From Campylobacterota bacterium (lineage in GTDB: Bacteria > Campylobacterota > Campylobacteria > Campylobacterales > Sulfurovaceae), in NCBI GenBank assembly GCA_013607775.1, contig VCAW01000077.1, positions 1 to 39,189 of the forward strand: a stretch of 39,189 bases of DNA, in the 5' to 3' direction. The stretch's first letter is position 1, and the number at the start of each line of letters is the position of its first letter. A program made the translations under genes and the position numbers. The notes below the pieces were generated by a model. That model was not told where the DNA came from and made no database searches. It was given only the letters and a program-made list of their open reading frames with translations. This document shows positions 24,751-33,779 of this stretch, piece by piece.

Positions 24751-25740
24751 ATGATACGCATCGCAATTGACGCAATGGGTGGGGACTTCGGTCCTGAACC
24801 TATTATAGAAGGTGTTATTCAAGCACTTGATGAAAAAAGATTCTTACCTATACTTGTAGGTGACAAAGAACAGATATTAGAATACCTCCCACAATATTAC
24901 ATAGATAAGGTTGAATTTGAACAATCTTCTGATGTTATTGCTATGGCGGATGCTGCAACAGATGCATTGAAGCGTAAAGACTCTTCTATTTATAAAGCTG
25001 TAGAACTTGTACGTGATGGAAAAGCAGATGCAGTACTTTCAGCTGGACATTCAGGGGCTACTATGACTGCAGCAACACTTCGCATGGGAAGAATCCCAGG
25101 TATTAAAAAGCCAGCACTTGCAACATTGATGCCTAGTATCACGAAAGATAAAACGTTGGTTCTTGATGTAGGTTCTGTTACTGACTGTAAGCCTGAAAAC
25201 CTTTTTCAATTTGGTGCAATGGGTGAAGCATATGCTGAAAAAATCATGAAGATTAAAAATCCTAAAGTAGGACTTTTAGCAAATGGTAGTGAAGACTCCA
25301 AAGGAAATGAGCTGACCAAGGCAACTTTCCCTTTATTGAAAGCTTTAGATGGTTTTATCGGTAATGTTGAAGGTAAAGATATCTTCAATGGTAAAGTGAA
25401 TGTTGTTGTATGTGATGGATTTACAGGAAATATTTTACTTAAAACTTCAGAAGGTGTGGTTTCTACAGTTTTTGACTTGATGAAACAGCATATACGCAAG
25501 TCATTACCTGCGAAAATTGGTGCACTTATGATGAAAAAGAAAGTGTTTGGAAATATGAAAAAGCAAGTAGACAAAGATGAGTATGGTGGAGCACCACTGC
25601 TTGGTCTTAAAGGTTGTGCCATCATTTCTCATGGAGCATCTAGCCCTAAAGCCATCAAAAATGCAGTTTTTCAAGCTATCTCTTATGTAGAATCAGATGT
25701 CAATACAACCATCGAAGAGATTTTAGAAAAAAGCGAATAA
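24751..25740 (+). CDS. plsX: Phosphate acyltransferase PlsX
   Basis: PlsX makes acyl-phosphate from acyl-ACP for PlsY, the first step of phospholipid synthesis in most bacteria. The 329-residue protein starts IRIAIDAMGGDFGPE and has GHSGATMTAAT, LDVGSVTDCKPENLFQFG and NGSEDSKGNELTKA. I set the start at the ATG; a TTG lies one codon before it, directly after the rpmF stop. A hairpin follows, then the fabH promoter candidate. Confidence 0.97.
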   Translation: MIRIAIDAMGGDFGPEPIIEGVIQALDEKRFLPILVGDKEQILEYLPQYYIDKVEFEQSSDVIAMADAATDALKRKDSSIYKAVELVRDGKADAVLSAGHSGATMTAATLRMGRIPGIKKPALATLMPSITKDKTLVLDVGSVTDCKPENLFQFGAMGEAYAEKIMKIKNPKVGLLANGSEDSKGNELTKATFPLLKALDGFIGNVEGKDIFNGKVNVVVCDGFTGNILLKTSEGVVSTVFDLMKQHIRKSLPAKIGALMMKKKVFGNMKKQVDKDEYGGAPLLGLKGCAIISHGASSPKAIKNAVFQAISYVESDVNTTIEEILEKSE

Positions 25741-25755
25741 TACCATTATATTAAA

Positions 25756-25787
25756 GGGAACAAGTCATGGCTTGCTTCCCATTTTCT
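25756..25787 (+). terminator. Possible terminator after plsX
   Basis: GGGAACAAG, loop TCATGG, CTTGCTTCCC (one bulged C), followed by ATTTTCT. It is a moderate stem 15 nt after the plsX stop; readthrough into fabH is likely. Confidence 0.45.
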
Positions 25788-25822
25788 CCCTCATTTTTAG
25801 AAGTTCCCTATTAAACTTATGG

Positions 25823-25828
25823 TAAAAT
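25823..25828 (+). promoter_or_regulatory. fabH: Candidate -10 for fabH
   Basis: TAAAAT, 27 nt before the fabH ATG, in the 115-bp gap after plsX. It suggests fabH can be transcribed separately from plsX. Confidence 0.4.
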
Positions 25829-25855
25829 AAATCCAATAATGTGTTAAGGATAACT

Positions 25856-26863
25856 ATGTCACAAATTTATGCTTCATTTAGATCTATAGGTGCGTATGTG
25901 CCTGAGAAGATTTTAAGCAATGCTGATCTTGAAAAAATGGTAGATACCACGGATGAGTGGATACTTAAACGAACAGGTATTAAAGAGCGTCATATAGCAG
26001 CTAAAGATGAAGTAACGAGTGATATGGGTGCTAAAGCAGCAGCACTGGCCATAGAGCGTTCTGGCATTGCTAAAGAAGAGATTGATTTAGTGCTTTGTGC
26101 TACCGTAACGCCTGACTATTTTAACATGCCATCTACTGCATGTATTATCTCCGATAAATTAGGTATTAGAAATGTACAGGCATTTGATATCTCTGCTGCC
26201 TGTAGTGGTTTTGTCTATCTACTCTCTGTAGCGAAGGCATTTATTGAGTCTGGTATGAAAAAAAATGTACTGATTGTAGGTGCAGAAAAGTTTTCTTCAA
26301 TCGTAGACTATACAGACAGAAGTACTTGTATCCTGTTTGGTGACGGTGCAGGGGCAGCGATGATATCTGCAACGATAAAGAAAGAAGAGTCATTTATTGA
26401 TCTTCATGCCTCAGCTGATGGTGCTTATGCTGACTTCTTGGTGACACCAGCGCCAGGAAGTATCAACCCTGTGAGTCAAAAAGTGATAGATGAAGGCTTA
26501 CAATATGTGCAAATGAAAGGAAATGAAACCTTTAAACTTGCAGTAAAAACACTCACAAAAGATGTCAAAGAGATTTTGGCTAAAAATGAAATTAACTCTG
26601 ATGATATTCCTCACTTTATTCCGCATCAAGCCAATTACCGTATCATCAAAGCAGTGGGTGATGCGCTTAAGATGAAAGAGGAACAAGTGGTGCTTACTGT
26701 GGGTAAATATGGTAACACTTCGGCAGCTTCTATTCCTATGGCGATTAACGATATTTGGGAGTCAGGTAGACTTCAAAATGGCGAACTTATGTTACTTGAT
26801 ACCTTTGGTGGTGGACTTACTTGGTCTTCTGCTTTGCTTCCTTTTGCAGGAAAGAGTAAATAA
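25856..26863 (+). CDS. fabH: 3-Oxoacyl-ACP synthase III
   Basis: FabH starts fatty-acid chains by condensing acetyl-CoA with malonyl-ACP. The 335-residue protein has the catalytic triad C116 (DISAACSGF), H257 (FIPHQANYR) and N287 (YGNTSAAS). I chose the ATG at 25856, after AAGGATAACT; an in-frame GTG at 25841 would overlap this ribosome binding site. The YmdB-like gene begins 3 nt after its stop. Confidence 0.96.
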   Translation: MSQIYASFRSIGAYVPEKILSNADLEKMVDTTDEWILKRTGIKERHIAAKDEVTSDMGAKAAALAIERSGIAKEEIDLVLCATVTPDYFNMPSTACIISDKLGIRNVQAFDISAACSGFVYLLSVAKAFIESGMKKNVLIVGAEKFSSIVDYTDRSTCILFGDGAGAAMISATIKKEESFIDLHASADGAYADFLVTPAPGSINPVSQKVIDEGLQYVQMKGNETFKLAVKTLTKDVKEILAKNEINSDDIPHFIPHQANYRIIKAVGDALKMKEEQVVLTVGKYGNTSAASIPMAINDIWESGRLQNGELMLLDTFGGGLTWSSALLPFAGKSK

Positions 26864-26866
26864 AAC

Positions 26867-27676
26867 GTGAAAATCTCTTTTATAGGTGATATCGTAGGTA
26901 AACCAGGTCGCTTAATGCTGAAGCGACACCTCAAAAGACTACAACAAGAACACTTCATTGACTTTACTATAGCCAACTATGAAAATGCCTCTCATGGCTT
27001 TGGATTGACTGAAAAAAACTGTGTTGAACTTCTTGGCTATGGGGTCGATATGATGACAGGTGGAAACCACTCTTTCGATAAAAAAGAGATACTGGAGATG
27101 TTTGACAGATATCCTCTTATTCGTCCTATCAATTACCCTAAAGAGACATCAGGTGAAGGTTTATACCGCACAACACTTTTAGGACATGAACTAGCCATTA
27201 TTAACCTCATGGGACACTACACTATGCCTATGGTTGACAACCCTTTTACGATGATAGTTGAAGAGCTTAAAAAGCTTAAAGCAGAAAATATAAAACACAT
27301 CATTATAGACATACATGCTGAAGCAAGTTCTGAAAAAAATGCTTTACGTCAAATGCTAAAAAAAGATGTCTCAGCGATACTGGGTACACACACGCATGTG
27401 GCTACAGATGACCTACAGGTAGTTGATGGATGTTGTTATGTGACAGATGTAGGGCTTACGGGTTGTCGTGATGGCGTTATAGGAATGGATGATACGATAC
27501 CTGTAAAACGATTTTTAACCTCATTGGGTGGGCATTATGATGTACCTAATGAATGTAAAGCCATTTTTCAAATGCTGGTTTTTGAGTTAGATGACAAGGG
27601 GCGATGTATAGGCGCTGAGAAGATTAAAATACATGATGATAAGCCTAAGATTGTGACTAAGGCTTGGATGGATTAG
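26867..27676 (+). CDS. YmdB-family metallophosphoesterase
   Basis: The 269-residue protein follows the TIGR00282/YmdB pattern: GDIVGKPGR at the start (metal Asp 8), ANYENASHG, TGGNHSFDK (metal Asn-His pair), IDIHAEASSEK and GTHTHVATDD. Bacillus YmdB is a 2',3'-cyclic nucleotide phosphodiesterase that affects RNA turnover and biofilm choice; the role in Campylobacterota is not known to me. It starts with GTG, 3 nt after fabH, and its TAG overlaps the dnaX stop (TTAG), so the two converge with no spacer. Confidence 0.92.
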   Translation: MKISFIGDIVGKPGRLMLKRHLKRLQQEHFIDFTIANYENASHGFGLTEKNCVELLGYGVDMMTGGNHSFDKKEILEMFDRYPLIRPINYPKETSGEGLYRTTLLGHELAIINLMGHYTMPMVDNPFTMIVEELKKLKAENIKHIIIDIHAEASSEKNALRQMLKKDVSAILGTHTHVATDDLQVVDGCCYVTDVGLTGCRDGVIGMDDTIPVKRFLTSLGGHYDVPNECKAIFQMLVFELDDKGRCIGAEKIKIHDDKPKIVTKAWMD

Positions 27677-29646
27677 GAATTTCTTTTAATTCTTACTTTT
27701 TTAGGGTCAAAAAGGGCTATGGCTTCTTTTATCATCGGTTCTTGAAGTAGAGTTGAAGGGTCTTTCTCTTTTGCTGCTTCCGTGTCTCCAGCTTCAGGGG
27801 AGATACATGAACTTTTCATCTCTAACTCTTCTATCATAGAACTGCTGTCGGCATCAGAGTGTGGGGGTATGGCTTCGACAGGCTTAGTCACCGCTTCGGT
27901 TCCTGAACTTGTCGAAAGGGTCGAAGTGTCAACTACTTTTTTTTTAGCTACATTTACAATCTTGGTTTCAAATCCAAAAAGGTCTTTCACAAACATATTG
28001 ATTAATCCCCAATGCTTGATGAGCATTTTTTTGTCATCACCATCTGCTTGTGAACCCCATGTGAGTTTGTTGTCTTCAAAACTTTCAAAGGCAATATTGC
28101 GTTCAAAACAGGTACCTAAATCATAGTCTCTGTCGTAAATCTTTTTGACAAGTGCATCAAAGGTTTTTTGATGTGGGTTTGCTTTTGGTGCAACGGGTGT
28201 AGGAGGTACTACCTCTTCTTTAATAGGCTCGACTGTAATCTCTTGAATCACTTCAGGTTTAGGGGTTACAACAACTTGCTCTACACTCTCAGACACTATA
28301 GGGCTAGGTTCTTCTTCTGAAGGATTGGTTTCAATAGGTGTAGTCACTTTATTTTCTGTAGGTATTACTGGGTTATTAGTTTCAGATGGTTCTGCATCTG
28401 TGTTTAGTAAAGCTTCTGCACTCGCATTTGTTGACGCGGAAGTGTTTGCTTCTTGTTCTTCAATAGGTCTTCGTACTGTTGGGAGTGTTGCATCTATCTC
28501 ATCTTGCGTAATGGTAATAACTTCAGCAGGGGCTGAGACATCAGGGGTAGGTGACGTTACCATAATTTCAGAGACTTCAACCCCTTTGAGCTCATTTTCA
28601 AGACCACGTATCATGGTGTCTATATCTTTGATTTGTAGAGACTCCATCATTTTAAACAGCGCCAGTGAGAGGACAAACTCTCCATCTGAACCAAGTGCAA
28701 GTAGCGCTTTTGATTCTGCAATCACCCTAAAGAAACGTTCGATAATCATAGGGCTAAGTTTCCCCTGATTTGAGAGGAGTAAATCTTTTAGGTAAAGGGT
28801 TAGTTCATCAAGAATCATCTCTGCTTCATAGTCTCGTGCCATGTTGATGAAGCTTAAAACTTTGCCAGTATCTTTAGCCATTATATTATTGAGCAAGGCT
28901 TCCAAGTGGCTAGGTTCGATGATACCCAGCATCCCTGTCACAGTAGCCACATCTACAAAGTTTTTAGAGTAGACTATAGCTTGGTCTGTAAGTGTGAGTG
29001 AGTCTCTTAAGCTTCCTGCACCAGAACGTGCGATAATGTCTAGTGCTTCTACTTCATACCCTATTTCTTCGAGGTCTAATATGTGTTCTAAGTGTTTGAG
29101 TACAAGATTTTGTGGAATCTTTTTAAATCTAAAATGCTGTGTTCTTGAAAGAATCGTCGCAGGCAATTTTAAAGGATCCGTGGTTGCCAAGATGAACTTT
29201 ACAAAATCAGGTGGTTCTTCCAGTGTTTTAAGTAAAGCATTAAAGGCTTGGTTGGTCAGCATATGGACTTCATCGATGATGAAGATTTTGTAACGTGCTG
29301 AACTTGGTTTGTATTTGGTATGTTCTATGAGGTCTTTGATATCATCAATACCACGGTTGGAAGCAGCATCCATCTCGATAATATCCATATGCGAATTGTC
29401 TGCTGCCATTTTACAGTGGGTGCAGACACCACACGGGTGAGAGGTTGCACCTTGTTCACATAGGAGTGCTTTTGCGAAGATACGTGCAGTAGAAGTCTTA
29501 CCTGAACCTCTAAGCCCTGAAAAAAGGTAGGCATGAGAAAGTCTGTTGCCATCAAGTGCAAGTGAGAGGGTTTGGGAGACTGCTTCTTGTCCGATTAGGT
29601 CATCAAAAGTGGCAGGTCTGTATTTTCTTGCAAGGGCTAAAGACAA
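27673..29646 (-). CDS. dnaX: DNA polymerase III subunit tau/gamma
   Basis: DnaX is the motor of the clamp loader. I set the start at the TTG at 29646: AGGAG lies 5 nt before it and the protein then begins MSLALARKYRPATFDDLIGQ. The longer frame to 29898 has no support. The 657-residue protein has Walker A SGLRGSGKT (to T51), a zinc knuckle C63...C72xxC75xxC78, IIDEVHML, and the SRC-like SRTQHF. A long Pro/Glu/Thr/Ser linker follows (about 385-500), then a folded C-terminal domain. Near the end an A9 run and then a palindromic insert break the alignment-like part; the last ~80 residues look poorly conserved. Divergent from the YpfJ-like gene. Confidence 0.93.
   Translation of the reverse strand: MSLALARKYRPATFDDLIGQEAVSQTLSLALDGNRLSHAYLFSGLRGSGKTSTARIFAKALLCEQGATSHPCGVCTHCKMAADNSHMDIIEMDAASNRGIDDIKDLIEHTKYKPSSARYKIFIIDEVHMLTNQAFNALLKTLEEPPDFVKFILATTDPLKLPATILSRTQHFRFKKIPQNLVLKHLEHILDLEEIGYEVEALDIIARSGAGSLRDSLTLTDQAIVYSKNFVDVATVTGMLGIIEPSHLEALLNNIMAKDTGKVLSFINMARDYEAEMILDELTLYLKDLLLSNQGKLSPMIIERFFRVIAESKALLALGSDGEFVLSLALFKMMESLQIKDIDTMIRGLENELKGVEVSEIMVTSPTPDVSAPAEVITITQDEIDATLPTVRRPIEEQEANTSASTNASAEALLNTDAEPSETNNPVIPTENKVTTPIETNPSEEEPSPIVSESVEQVVVTPKPEVIQEITVEPIKEEVVPPTPVAPKANPHQKTFDALVKKIYDRDYDLGTCFERNIAFESFEDNKLTWGSQADGDDKKMLIKHWGLINMFVKDLFGFETKIVNVAKKKVVDTSTLSTSSGTEAVTKPVEAIPPHSDADSSSMIEELEMKSSCISPEAGDTEAAKEKDPSTLLQEPMIKEAIALFDPKKVRIKRNS
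27871..27918. repeat. Palindromic repeat, copy inside dnaX
   Basis: GGCTTCGACAGGCTTAG at the left and CTGAACTTGTCGAAAG at the right match the arms of the intergenic copy at 21808 with a few changes. In the dnaX frame (minus strand) it encodes about 17 residues including STLSTSSGTEAVTKPVEA and keeps the frame open. Confidence 0.75.
27937..27945 (-). other. dnaX: A9 slippage-prone run in dnaX
   Basis: Nine T on the plus strand give AAA AAA AAA in dnaX, codons 568-570. Losing one A gives AAG TAG; gaining one gives AGT AGT TGA. Either slip therefore stops translation within three codons and would yield a product of 570-572 residues instead of 657. Confidence 0.6.
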
Positions 29647-29701
29647 AGATACTCCTAAAATTCTAGTATCAATATTGTAGTAGATTTTTACTTTTGGTTG
29701 G

Positions 29702-29707
29702 TATAAT
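29702..29707 (+). promoter_or_regulatory. Candidate -10 for the YpfJ-like gene
   Basis: TATAAT after TTGG, 36 nt before the ATG at 29744, in the 97-bp divergent spacer with dnaX. A TACAAT on the minus strand (29674-29679) could serve dnaX. Confidence 0.45.
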
Positions 29708-29743
29708 TGAAGTAAGAAAATATTGAATGTCAAAGGGATTAAA

Positions 29744-30622
29744 ATGAGAATGGATGATGAACGTGAAAGTAGGAATGTAGACGATAGACGAGCCAGCTCA
29801 GGGCGTAGTGGTGGAGGCTTGCCTTCTATGGGGACAATGATGATGTTGTGGCCTATTCTAAAGCCACTTCTTCGTTCTAAATTTGGTATGCTTATCATTG
29901 GTGCAGGTGTAGTTGCCTATATGATGGGCTACAATCCTCTGGCGTTGCTTGGTATGGGTGGAAGTTCTGTTTCTCGTCCTGTAGATAAAGTAAAAGATGA
30001 AAAGCAAGCAGTATTTATCAAAAAGGTATTGGCTAGTACCGAAGATGTTTGGAAAAAACAATTACGAGGGTATAGAGAACCAGTGATGGTGCTTTACCGT
30101 GGAAGTACACGAAGTGGTTGTGGTCACGCTTCTGCGCAGATGGGGCCTTTTTATTGTCCTGCTGACCAAAAAGTCTATCTTGATTTAGGTTTTTTTGATG
30201 AGTTGGCAAAAAGACATGGCGCACCGGGCGATTTTGCGCAAGCGTATGTACTCGCACATGAGATAGGGCACCACATACAAAATTTGCAAGGAACACTTGC
30301 ACAAGTACAAAAAGCAAAACAAAGTTGGGGTGGAAGTTCTAAAAAAGCCAATGCCTTACAGGTGAAAGTAGAACTTCAGGCAGACTGTTATGCCGGTGTA
30401 TGGGCAAACCTTGCACACAAGCAGTTTAATATACTTGAACCGGGTGATGTAGAAGAGGCACTTAGAGCAGCAAGTTCCATAGGAGACGATACTTTACAAA
30501 AACAAGCCGGAGGTGCTGTACGTCCTGATGCTTTTACACATGGAAGTTCAAAACAACGTTTAGAGTGGTTTAGACGAGGATTAAAGTCTGGCGATATTCG
30601 TCAGTGTAATACGTTTAAGTAA
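29744..30622 (+). CDS. YpfJ-like neutral zinc metallopeptidase
   Basis: The 292-residue protein begins MRMDDERESRNVDDRR, the family signature of PF04228, then has one membrane helix (about residues 45-65), C-rich GCGHASAQMGPFYCP, and the zinc site HEIGHH (172-177) with ELQADCYAGVWAN (third ligand Glu near 211). The active domain should face the periplasm, though its substrates are unknown. I chose the ATG at 29744 after AAAGGGATT; a TTG 21 nt upstream is in frame but lies before that site. Two hairpins follow before leuS. Confidence 0.92.
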   Translation: MRMDDERESRNVDDRRASSGRSGGGLPSMGTMMMLWPILKPLLRSKFGMLIIGAGVVAYMMGYNPLALLGMGGSSVSRPVDKVKDEKQAVFIKKVLASTEDVWKKQLRGYREPVMVLYRGSTRSGCGHASAQMGPFYCPADQKVYLDLGFFDELAKRHGAPGDFAQAYVLAHEIGHHIQNLQGTLAQVQKAKQSWGGSSKKANALQVKVELQADCYAGVWANLAHKQFNILEPGDVEEALRAASSIGDDTLQKQAGGAVRPDAFTHGSSKQRLEWFRRGLKSGDIRQCNTFK

Positions 30623-30649
30623 ACATACAAATCAATAAATTCAACTTGT

Positions 30650-30671
30650 GGTGTTGTGAGGGCACAACACC
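30650..30671. repeat. Perfect 9-bp hairpin, YpfJ-leuS spacer (type 1)
   Basis: GGTGTTGTG, loop AGGG, CACAACACC, starting 28 nt after the stop of the metalloprotease gene and followed by CTACAG. It could end that transcript, but there is no T-run. It looks like a short repetitive element of the GTAGGGTG...CACC kind. Confidence 0.6.
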
Positions 30672-30748
30672 CTACAGAAGCATCTAACCCCTTCTTGGAT
30701 ATAATCCTTTCAATTAAATTAACCACCATATCATAGTTAAAATATGCA

Positions 30749-30770
30749 TTCCCAACGAGGACGTTGGGAA
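30749..30770. repeat. Perfect 9-bp hairpin, YpfJ-leuS spacer (type 2)
   Basis: TTCCCAACG, loop AGGA, CGTTGGGAA, followed by CGAG, ending 27 nt before the leuS ATG. Sequence and shape resemble REP-like short palindromes dispersed in many bacterial genomes. Lying in the leader it could also slow ribosome access to leuS. Confidence 0.6.
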
Positions 30771-30797
30771 CGAGTGGTGTGAGAAGGACGAGATAAT

Positions 30798-33239
30798 ATG
30801 AGTTACAATCCAAATGAGATTGAAGCCAAGTGGCAGAAAAAATGGGATGATGAGAAGGCTTTTGAGCCTGATGATGCACTAACTAGAAAAAAGAAATATA
30901 TTCTCTCTATGTTCCCTTTTCCTAGTGGTAGACTACATATGGGGCATGTGAGAAACTATGCCATTGGTGATGCATTTGCGCGTTACTATAGAAAACAAGA
31001 CTTTAATGTACTGCACCCTATCGGTTGGGATGCTTTTGGAATGCCTGCTGAGAATGCTGCCATTAAACATGGTAGACACCCTAAAGACTGGACTTATTCA
31101 AACATAGACTACATGAGAAAAGAGCTTAATACACTTGGACTTTCTTTCTCTAAAACACGTGAATTTGCTACCTGTGATGAGTTGTATACGAAGTGGGAGC
31201 AAGAGTTCATCATCAAGATGTTTGAAGAGGGCTTACTTTATCGTGAATCTACGACTGTAAACTGGTGTGAAGACTGTCATACAGTTCTTGCGAATGAACA
31301 GGTAGAAGAGGGATGTTGTTGGCGTTGTGACAACCCTGTAGAGCTTAAAGAGATGCCTGGGTATTACCTAGACATTATCAAATATGCAGATGATTTGTTA
31401 GGGGATTTGAAACAGCTTGAAGGTAAATGGCCACAGCAAGTACTTACGATGCAGGAAAACTGGATAGGGAAATCACAAGGGCTTGAGTTTGAGTTTGAAC
31501 TTAGCGAAGAGAGTAAAGCAAAACTTGGTGGAAACTTTGAGAAGTATACTGTCTTTACCACACGTCCAGATACTATATTTGGGGTAACTTACTCTGCATT
31601 GGCAGCTGAACATCCTATTACCAAGTACCTTCTAGATAATGATTTATTAGATAGTGACACCGCAGAAAAAATAGTTACTATTACAAACATGACTGAGATA
31701 GAATGTGCCAAAGAGGGGAAAGAAGGGTATGACTTAGGACTTACCGTCATTCATCCACTTACTCGTGAAGAGATACCTGTATGGACAGCAAACTTTGTAT
31801 TGGCATCTTATGGTGGAGGGGCTGTGATGGCTGTACCTGCACATGATGAGAGAGACTTTGAATTTGCTACGAAATATGACTTGCCGATTAAACGTGTGAT
31901 AGCTGGGGGGGAAGAGCTACCATATACACAAGAGGGTACTTTGGAAAACTCAGAATTGTTTACAGGTATCCCAAATGTGGATGCAAAAAAAGAGATTATC
32001 TCGATGTTTGAAGCCAAAGAAGTGGGTAAGGGTACGACCAACTACAAGCTAAGAAACTGGGGTATCTCACGCCAGCGTTACTGGGGAGCACCTATTCCGT
32101 TTGTACATTGTGATGAGTGTGGATTGGTGGCTGAAAAAGTGGAGAACTTGCCTATCTCGTTACCTGAAGATGTAGAGATAACGGGTGAGGGGAACCCACT
32201 TGAAAACCACCCGACATGGAAAAACTGTGCCTGTCCTAAGTGTGGTAAAGATGCCAGCCGTGAGACAGATACGCTAGACACTTTTGTGCAGTCTAGCTGG
32301 TATCAGTTCCGTTATGCAACGAATCCTAAGAAGTGGAATGACGTAGGCATAGACAAAGAAGATGCCAATTATTGGCTAGGAGTAGACCAGTACATTGGTG
32401 GGATAGAACATGCCATCTTACACTTACTCTATGCACGTTTCTTTACTAAAGTACTTCGTGACCTTGGGTACCATGATATTGATGAGCCTTTTGAGAACCT
32501 TCTTACACAAGGTATGGTGCTTATGGATGGTGCAAAGATGTCAAAGTCTAAAGGCAATACTGTTGACCCAGATGCATTGGTAGAGAAGTATGGTGCAGAT
32601 ACGGCACGTCTCTTTACACTTTTTGCTGCGCCTCCTGCTAAGGAGCTTGAGTGGAATGACTCTGCTGTTGAAGGTGCGTTTAGGTTCATTAAAAAACTCT
32701 ATGACAGAAAAGAGAAAGTAACAGCTAATACCTTACCAGAGATAGACCAAAGTACGCTCAGCAAAGAGTCTAAACTGGCACGTGTAAAAGTCTATGAAGC
32801 TTTACAAAAATCTACAGATGTCTATGAAAAAACATTTGCGTTTAACACGCTTATCGCAGTTTGTATGGAAGCACTCAATGCTCTTGATAAACAAGATAAT
32901 GGGGATGTGTGGACAGAGGGAATGTACATTATGTTGAACCTCTTGGAACCTATTATCCCTCATGTGGCAACGGAGCTTTCTGAGATATTGTTCGAAAGAG
33001 AAAACTTGGGTGCGAAGTTGGAAGTAAAAGAAGAAGTTTTTGTACAAGACAGTATTGCCTACATGGTGATGATAGGTGGTAAAAAACGTACAGAGATTGA
33101 GATGAGTCCATCTGCGAATAATGATGAAATCTTAACTGCTGCAAAAGAAGCAGGGGCTAAGTGGCTTGAAGGTATGATAATAGTTAAAGAGATTGTTGTA
33201 CCAAATAAATTGGTGAACTTGGCTGTCAAACCAGCCTAA
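30798..33239 (+). CDS. leuS: Leucyl-tRNA synthetase
   Basis: LeuS charges tRNA-Leu. The 813-residue class I enzyme has HMGH (47-50), KMSKS (580-584), the zinc-type finger [21 protein letters not shown], and the editing (CP1) domain between, with AVPAHDERD. The bacterial leucine-specific insert is present ([10 protein letters not shown]...[18 protein letters not shown]). AGAAGGACGAGATAAT precedes the ATG. A G7 run at 31905-31911 lies in the editing domain. It heads leuS-lptE-folC-mfd and supplies leucyl-tRNA that Aat uses. Confidence 0.98.
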   Translation: MSYNPNEIEAKWQKKWDDEKAFEPDDALTRKKKYILSMFPFPSGRLHMGHVRNYAIGDAFARYYRKQDFNVLHPIGWDAFGMPAENAAIKHGRHPKDWTYSNIDYMRKELNTLGLSFSKTREFATCDELYTKWEQEFIIKMFEEGLLYRESTTVNWCEDCHTVLANEQVEEGCCWRCDNPVELKEMPGYYLDIIKYADDLLGDLKQLEGKWPQQVLTMQENWIGKSQGLEFEFELSEESKAKLGGNFEKYTVFTTRPDTIFGVTYSALAAEHPITKYLLDNDLLDSDTAEKIVTITNMTEIECAKEGKEGYDLGLTVIHPLTREEIPVWTANFVLASYGGGAVMAVPAHDERDFEFATKYDLPIKRVIAGGEELPYTQEGTLENSELFTGIPNVDAKKEIISMFEAKEVGKGTTNYKLRNWGISRQRYWGAPIPFVHCDECGLVAEKVENLPISLPEDVEITGEGNPLENHPTWKNCACPKCGKDASRETDTLDTFVQSSWYQFRYATNPKKWNDVGIDKEDANYWLGVDQYIGGIEHAILHLLYARFFTKVLRDLGYHDIDEPFENLLTQGMVLMDGAKMSKSKGNTVDPDALVEKYGADTARLFTLFAAPPAKELEWNDSAVEGAFRFIKKLYDRKEKVTANTLPEIDQSTLSKESKLARVKVYEALQKSTDVYEKTFAFNTLIAVCMEALNALDKQDNGDVWTEGMYIMLNLLEPIIPHVATELSEILFERENLGAKLEVKEEVFVQDSIAYMVMIGGKKRTEIEMSPSANNDEILTAAKEAGAKWLEGMIIVKEIVVPNKLVNLAVKPA

Positions 33240-33252
33240 TAAAGGGACGAAT

Positions 33253-33777
33253 ATGAAATTGTTTTTAATGACTTTAAGTGTTTTGGTATTGACTGCCTGT
33301 GGATATAAGCCTTCTTCTCAATATATTAAAGAAATTTTTACAGATACAGTCTATGTAGAAGTGAAAGTGGATGCGATTGAACCAGAGAATGCTCCATTTA
33401 TTAAAGATGAAATGAATCGTCTCGTCTATACAAGATTTAAAGGTCAGGTTACATCAAAAGAGTTGGCAGAGAGTAAAATCTATGTAAACTATAGAGGGAC
33501 AAGATATACACCACTTGCCTATGAAGATGGATATGTGACACGTTACCGTGCAGATGTGCGTGTAAACTTTAAGATGGAAACCAAAGAAGGTGTTATAAAC
33601 AAAGCCATACACAGTAGGGTTGAATCTGATATTCAAGCATCTTCACTCACCTCTTCAACATTGAGAACAGAAGCGATTCGTGTAGGTTTGGCAAAAGCAT
33701 TGGATGAATTTATCGGATATGTGAGTGCCAGAGGCTTACAAGCACAGAAAAAGAATAAGGCTCTAAAAGTACAATAA
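33253..33777 (+). CDS. lptE: LPS-assembly lipoprotein LptE
   Basis: LptE plugs the LptD barrel that places lipopolysaccharide in the outer membrane. The 174-residue protein has a signal peptide and lipobox LTAC (C16), the start CGYKPSSQYI, two beta strands with VNYRGTRYTPLAYEDGYVTRYRADVRVNF, and a C-terminal helix. Sequence similarity to E. coli LptE is low, but its place after leuS is conserved from E. coli to Campylobacter and the CGYKP start is typical. It ends 2 nt before folC. Confidence 0.85.
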   Translation: MKLFLMTLSVLVLTACGYKPSSQYIKEIFTDTVYVEVKVDAIEPENAPFIKDEMNRLVYTRFKGQVTSKELAESKIYVNYRGTRYTPLAYEDGYVTRYRADVRVNFKMETKEGVINKAIHSRVESDIQASSLTSSTLRTEAIRVGLAKALDEFIGYVSARGLQAQKKNKALKVQ

Positions 33778-33779
33778 AG

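Noticed and set aside
27782-28768. Plus-strand frames across dnaX
   Set aside because: They are antisense to the Pro/Glu/Thr/Ser linker of DnaX and lack any family signal.
29647-29898. N-terminal extension of dnaX by 84 codons
   Set aside because: It overlaps the start of the YpfJ-like gene and does not look like DnaX. A TTG with AGGAG at the right distance starts at MSLALARKYRP.
30749-30770. leuS T-box or riboswitch
   Set aside because: The hairpin has no T-box features and looks like a repetitive palindrome.
31905-31911. G7 run in leuS as a phase-variation switch
   Set aside because: leuS is essential, and switches in this phylum usually need longer G runs; probably chance.
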